15,446 nucleotides of DNA from ZC4RG30 sp041168985 (lineage in GTDB: Bacteria > Pseudomonadota > Gammaproteobacteria > Steroidobacterales > Steroidobacteraceae). A program made the position numbers and the translations under genes. The notes below the pieces were generated by a model. That model ran no database searches and was not told the DNA's origin. It saw only the letters and a list, made by a program, of their open reading frames with translations. Where the stretch lies: assembly GCA_041168985.1 (NCBI GenBank), contig JBEEKA010000059.1:1-15446 (forward strand). Reading direction: 5' to 3'. Positions 13,997 to 15,446 of the stretch are shown here, piece by piece. Positions within the stretch are counted from its first letter, which is position 1. Each line of letters starts with the position of its first letter.

Positions 13997-15446
13997 TGAA
14001 TGCCGTCATGAACCTGGATACGCTGGTCCGCGACCTCGTCGCGGGTTTCGAGGGTGAGAAAGCGCAGGCGCTGAGCCGTCGCGGCTTCCTGAAGGTCGGC
14101 GCCGGCGCAGCCGGTGGACTCGTGCTGGCCCTGTCGGCCGGCCTGCCGTCCGATGCCCGGGCCCAGGGCGCTCCGCCGCCGATTCCCTTCGTGCCGGGCG
14201 CCTACGTGCGCATCGCGCCGGATGGAAAGATCACCCTCGTCAACAAGAATCCGGAAATCGGCCAGGGCATCAAGACCGCCTTTGCCGTGATCCTCGCCGA
14301 GGAACTGGACGCGAAGTGGTCCGACGTGACCATCGAGCAGGCGCCGATCAACCCGGCCGTGTACGGCCCGCAGTTCGCCGGTGGGTCGATGTCGATCCCG
14401 ATGAACTGGGACACGCTGCGCAACGCCGGGGCCGGTGCCCGCGCGATGCTCGTGGCGGCCGCCGCGAAGCAGTGGAGCGTGGCCGAGTCCGAAATCACGA
14501 CGAGCGAAAGCACCGTGGTCCATGCGGCCAGCGGCCGCAAGGCGAGCTATGGCTCGCTGGCCACGGCTGCCGCGGCGCTACCGGTGCCGGACGTGAAGTC
14601 GCTGAAGCTCAAGGCCCGCAAGGACTACAAGCTCATCGGCAAGCGCTGGACCGGTTTCGACAACGACAAGCTGGTCACGGGCAAGCCGCTGTTCGCGCTC
14701 GACGTCAAGATCCCGAACATGAAGTACGCGGTGCTCGAGAAGTGCCCGTCGATCGGCGGCAAGGCGAAGAGCTTCAACGCGGACGAGATCAAGAAGCTGC
14801 CGGGCGTGATCGATGCCTTCATCGTCGACGGCACGCCGCCGGCGAAGAACGTCATGGCGACCACCGTTCTGCCGGGCGTTGCGATCATCGGCAAGAACAC
14901 CTGGGCGGTCTTCTCGGCCCGCCAGAAGCTGAAGGTCGATTGGGACACCAGCTCGGCGTCTAAGGACAGCTGGACGAACTACGTCAGCCAGGCCAAGGCT
15001 GCCTCGTCGAAGGCCGTGGGCGACGCCGTCGTGAAGGCGACCGGCGACGTGGACAAGGCCCTGGCCGGTGGCAACACGGTCGAGGCGTTCTACCAGTTCG
15101 CTTTCGTGTCGCACGCGCAGCTCGAGCCGCAGAGCACGGTCGCCTGGTACAAGGGCGATTCGATCGAACTCTGGGCTCCGACCCAGCTGCCGAACCAGGC
15201 GATGGTGGGCGGTGTCGTCGGCCTGTCGCCCGACAAGGTCACGCTGAACCAGATGCGCGTCGGTGGCGGCTTCGGCCGTCGCCTGCTGAACGACTTCGCC
15301 TGCGAAGCCGCGCTGCTGTCCAAGACCATCAACGGTCCGGTCAAGCTCGTGTGGAATCGCGAAGACGACATGCGCCACGACTCCTACCGTGTCGGTGGGT
15401 TCATGGCGTACAAGGCGGCGGTCGATGCCCAGGGCAAGCTGTCGGC
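13996..15446 (+). CDS. Molybdopterin-binding subunit, isoquinoline 1-oxidoreductase beta-like (truncated by window end)
   Basis: The first 483 codons are visible; full-length relatives are about 700-780 residues. A twin-arginine signal, SRRGFLK at residues 27-33, with a hydrophobic core and a SDARA site near residue 56, shows export of the folded cofactor-loaded enzyme to the periplasm. Family features include NPEIGQGIKTAFAVILAEEL, FVSHAQLEPQ and the molybdopterin-contact loop GGGFGRRL (from residue 423). The catalytic glutamate lies beyond the window. With the 2Fe-2S subunit it would hydroxylate a N-heterocycle or oxidise an aldehyde; the substrate cannot be read from sequence. Start: ATG at 13996 overlaps the previous stop by one base, with GGGGAAGG about 5 bases before it as a ribosome site; ATG at 14008 is an alternative. 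Confidence 0.9.
   Translation, partial: MNAVMNLDTLVRDLVAGFEGEKAQALSRRGFLKVGAGAAGGLVLALSAGLPSDARAQGAPPPIPFVPGAYVRIAPDGKITLVNKNPEIGQGIKTAFAVILAEELDAKWSDVTIEQAPINPAVYGPQFAGGSMSIPMNWDTLRNAGAGARAMLVAAAAKQWSVAESEITTSESTVVHAASGRKASYGSLATAAAALPVPDVKSLKLKARKDYKLIGKRWTGFDNDKLVTGKPLFALDVKIPNMKYAVLEKCPSIGGKAKSFNADEIKKLPGVIDAFIVDGTPPAKNVMATTVLPGVAIIGKNTWAVFSARQKLKVDWDTSSASKDSWTNYVSQAKAASSKAVGDAVVKATGDVDKALAGGNTVEAFYQFAFVSHAQLEPQSTVAWYKGDSIELWAPTQLPNQAMVGGVVGLSPDKVTLNQMRVGGGFGRRLLNDFACEAALLSKTINGPVKLVWNREDDMRHDSYRVGGFMAYKAAVDAQGKLS

Noticed and set aside
1..15446. Mobile elements, CRISPR, tRNA/rRNA, defence or secretion islands
   Set aside because: No transposase or integrase, no direct repeats with regular spacers, no cloverleaf or rRNA stretch, and even GC-rich codon use throughout; the region reads as core chromosome.

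Overview
This is a compact, high-GC stretch of ordinary bacterial chromosome with no insertion sequence, phage gene, CRISPR array, tRNA or rRNA. The fused RlmK/RlmL methyltransferase, the TolC-type lipoprotein and the outer-membrane barrel point to a Gram-negative, probably a GC-rich Gammaproteobacterium of the Xanthomonadales/Steroidobacterales kind. That placement is inference from gene content; no marker was searched.

Layout. (1) 1-3968, plus strand: a GAF protein with a decayed GGDEF domain, inorganic pyrophosphatase (ppa), and a membrane-bound triple-PAS sensor with no output domain, closed by a hairpin terminator. (2) 3987-5282, minus strand: an outer-membrane beta-barrel porin preceded by a well-formed sigma-54 type -24/-12 promoter and, about 100 bp further upstream, a perfect inverted repeat inside a cluster of GCACCG hexamers. 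(3) 5283-8024, minus strand: a tight three-gene run, S-formylglutathione hydrolase, D-glycerate dehydrogenase/hydroxypyruvate reductase and D-glycerate 3-kinase-like protein, joining formaldehyde detoxification to entry of glycerate carbon into glycolysis. (4) 8072-9822, plus strand: a small secreted protein of unknown function overlapping by 4 bp a TolC-family outer-membrane efflux lipoprotein. (5) 9823-11139, minus strand: an omega-amino acid (beta-alanine):pyruvate transaminase whose stop codon abuts that of the efflux gene. (6) 11163-13391, plus strand: the bifunctional 23S rRNA methyltransferase RlmKL, nearly back-to-back with the transaminase. (7) 13526 to the window end, plus strand: the small 2Fe-2S subunit and the first 483 codons of the Tat-exported molybdopterin subunit of an isoquinoline 1-oxidoreductase-like enzyme.

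Most genes are recognisable families. The parts that deserve attention are the sigma-54 porin promoter with its possible enhancer site, the two signalling proteins that appear to have lost or never had catalytic output, the C1/glycerate operon, and the unassigned secreted protein coupled to an orphan efflux channel. I did not find a clearly new multi-gene system.
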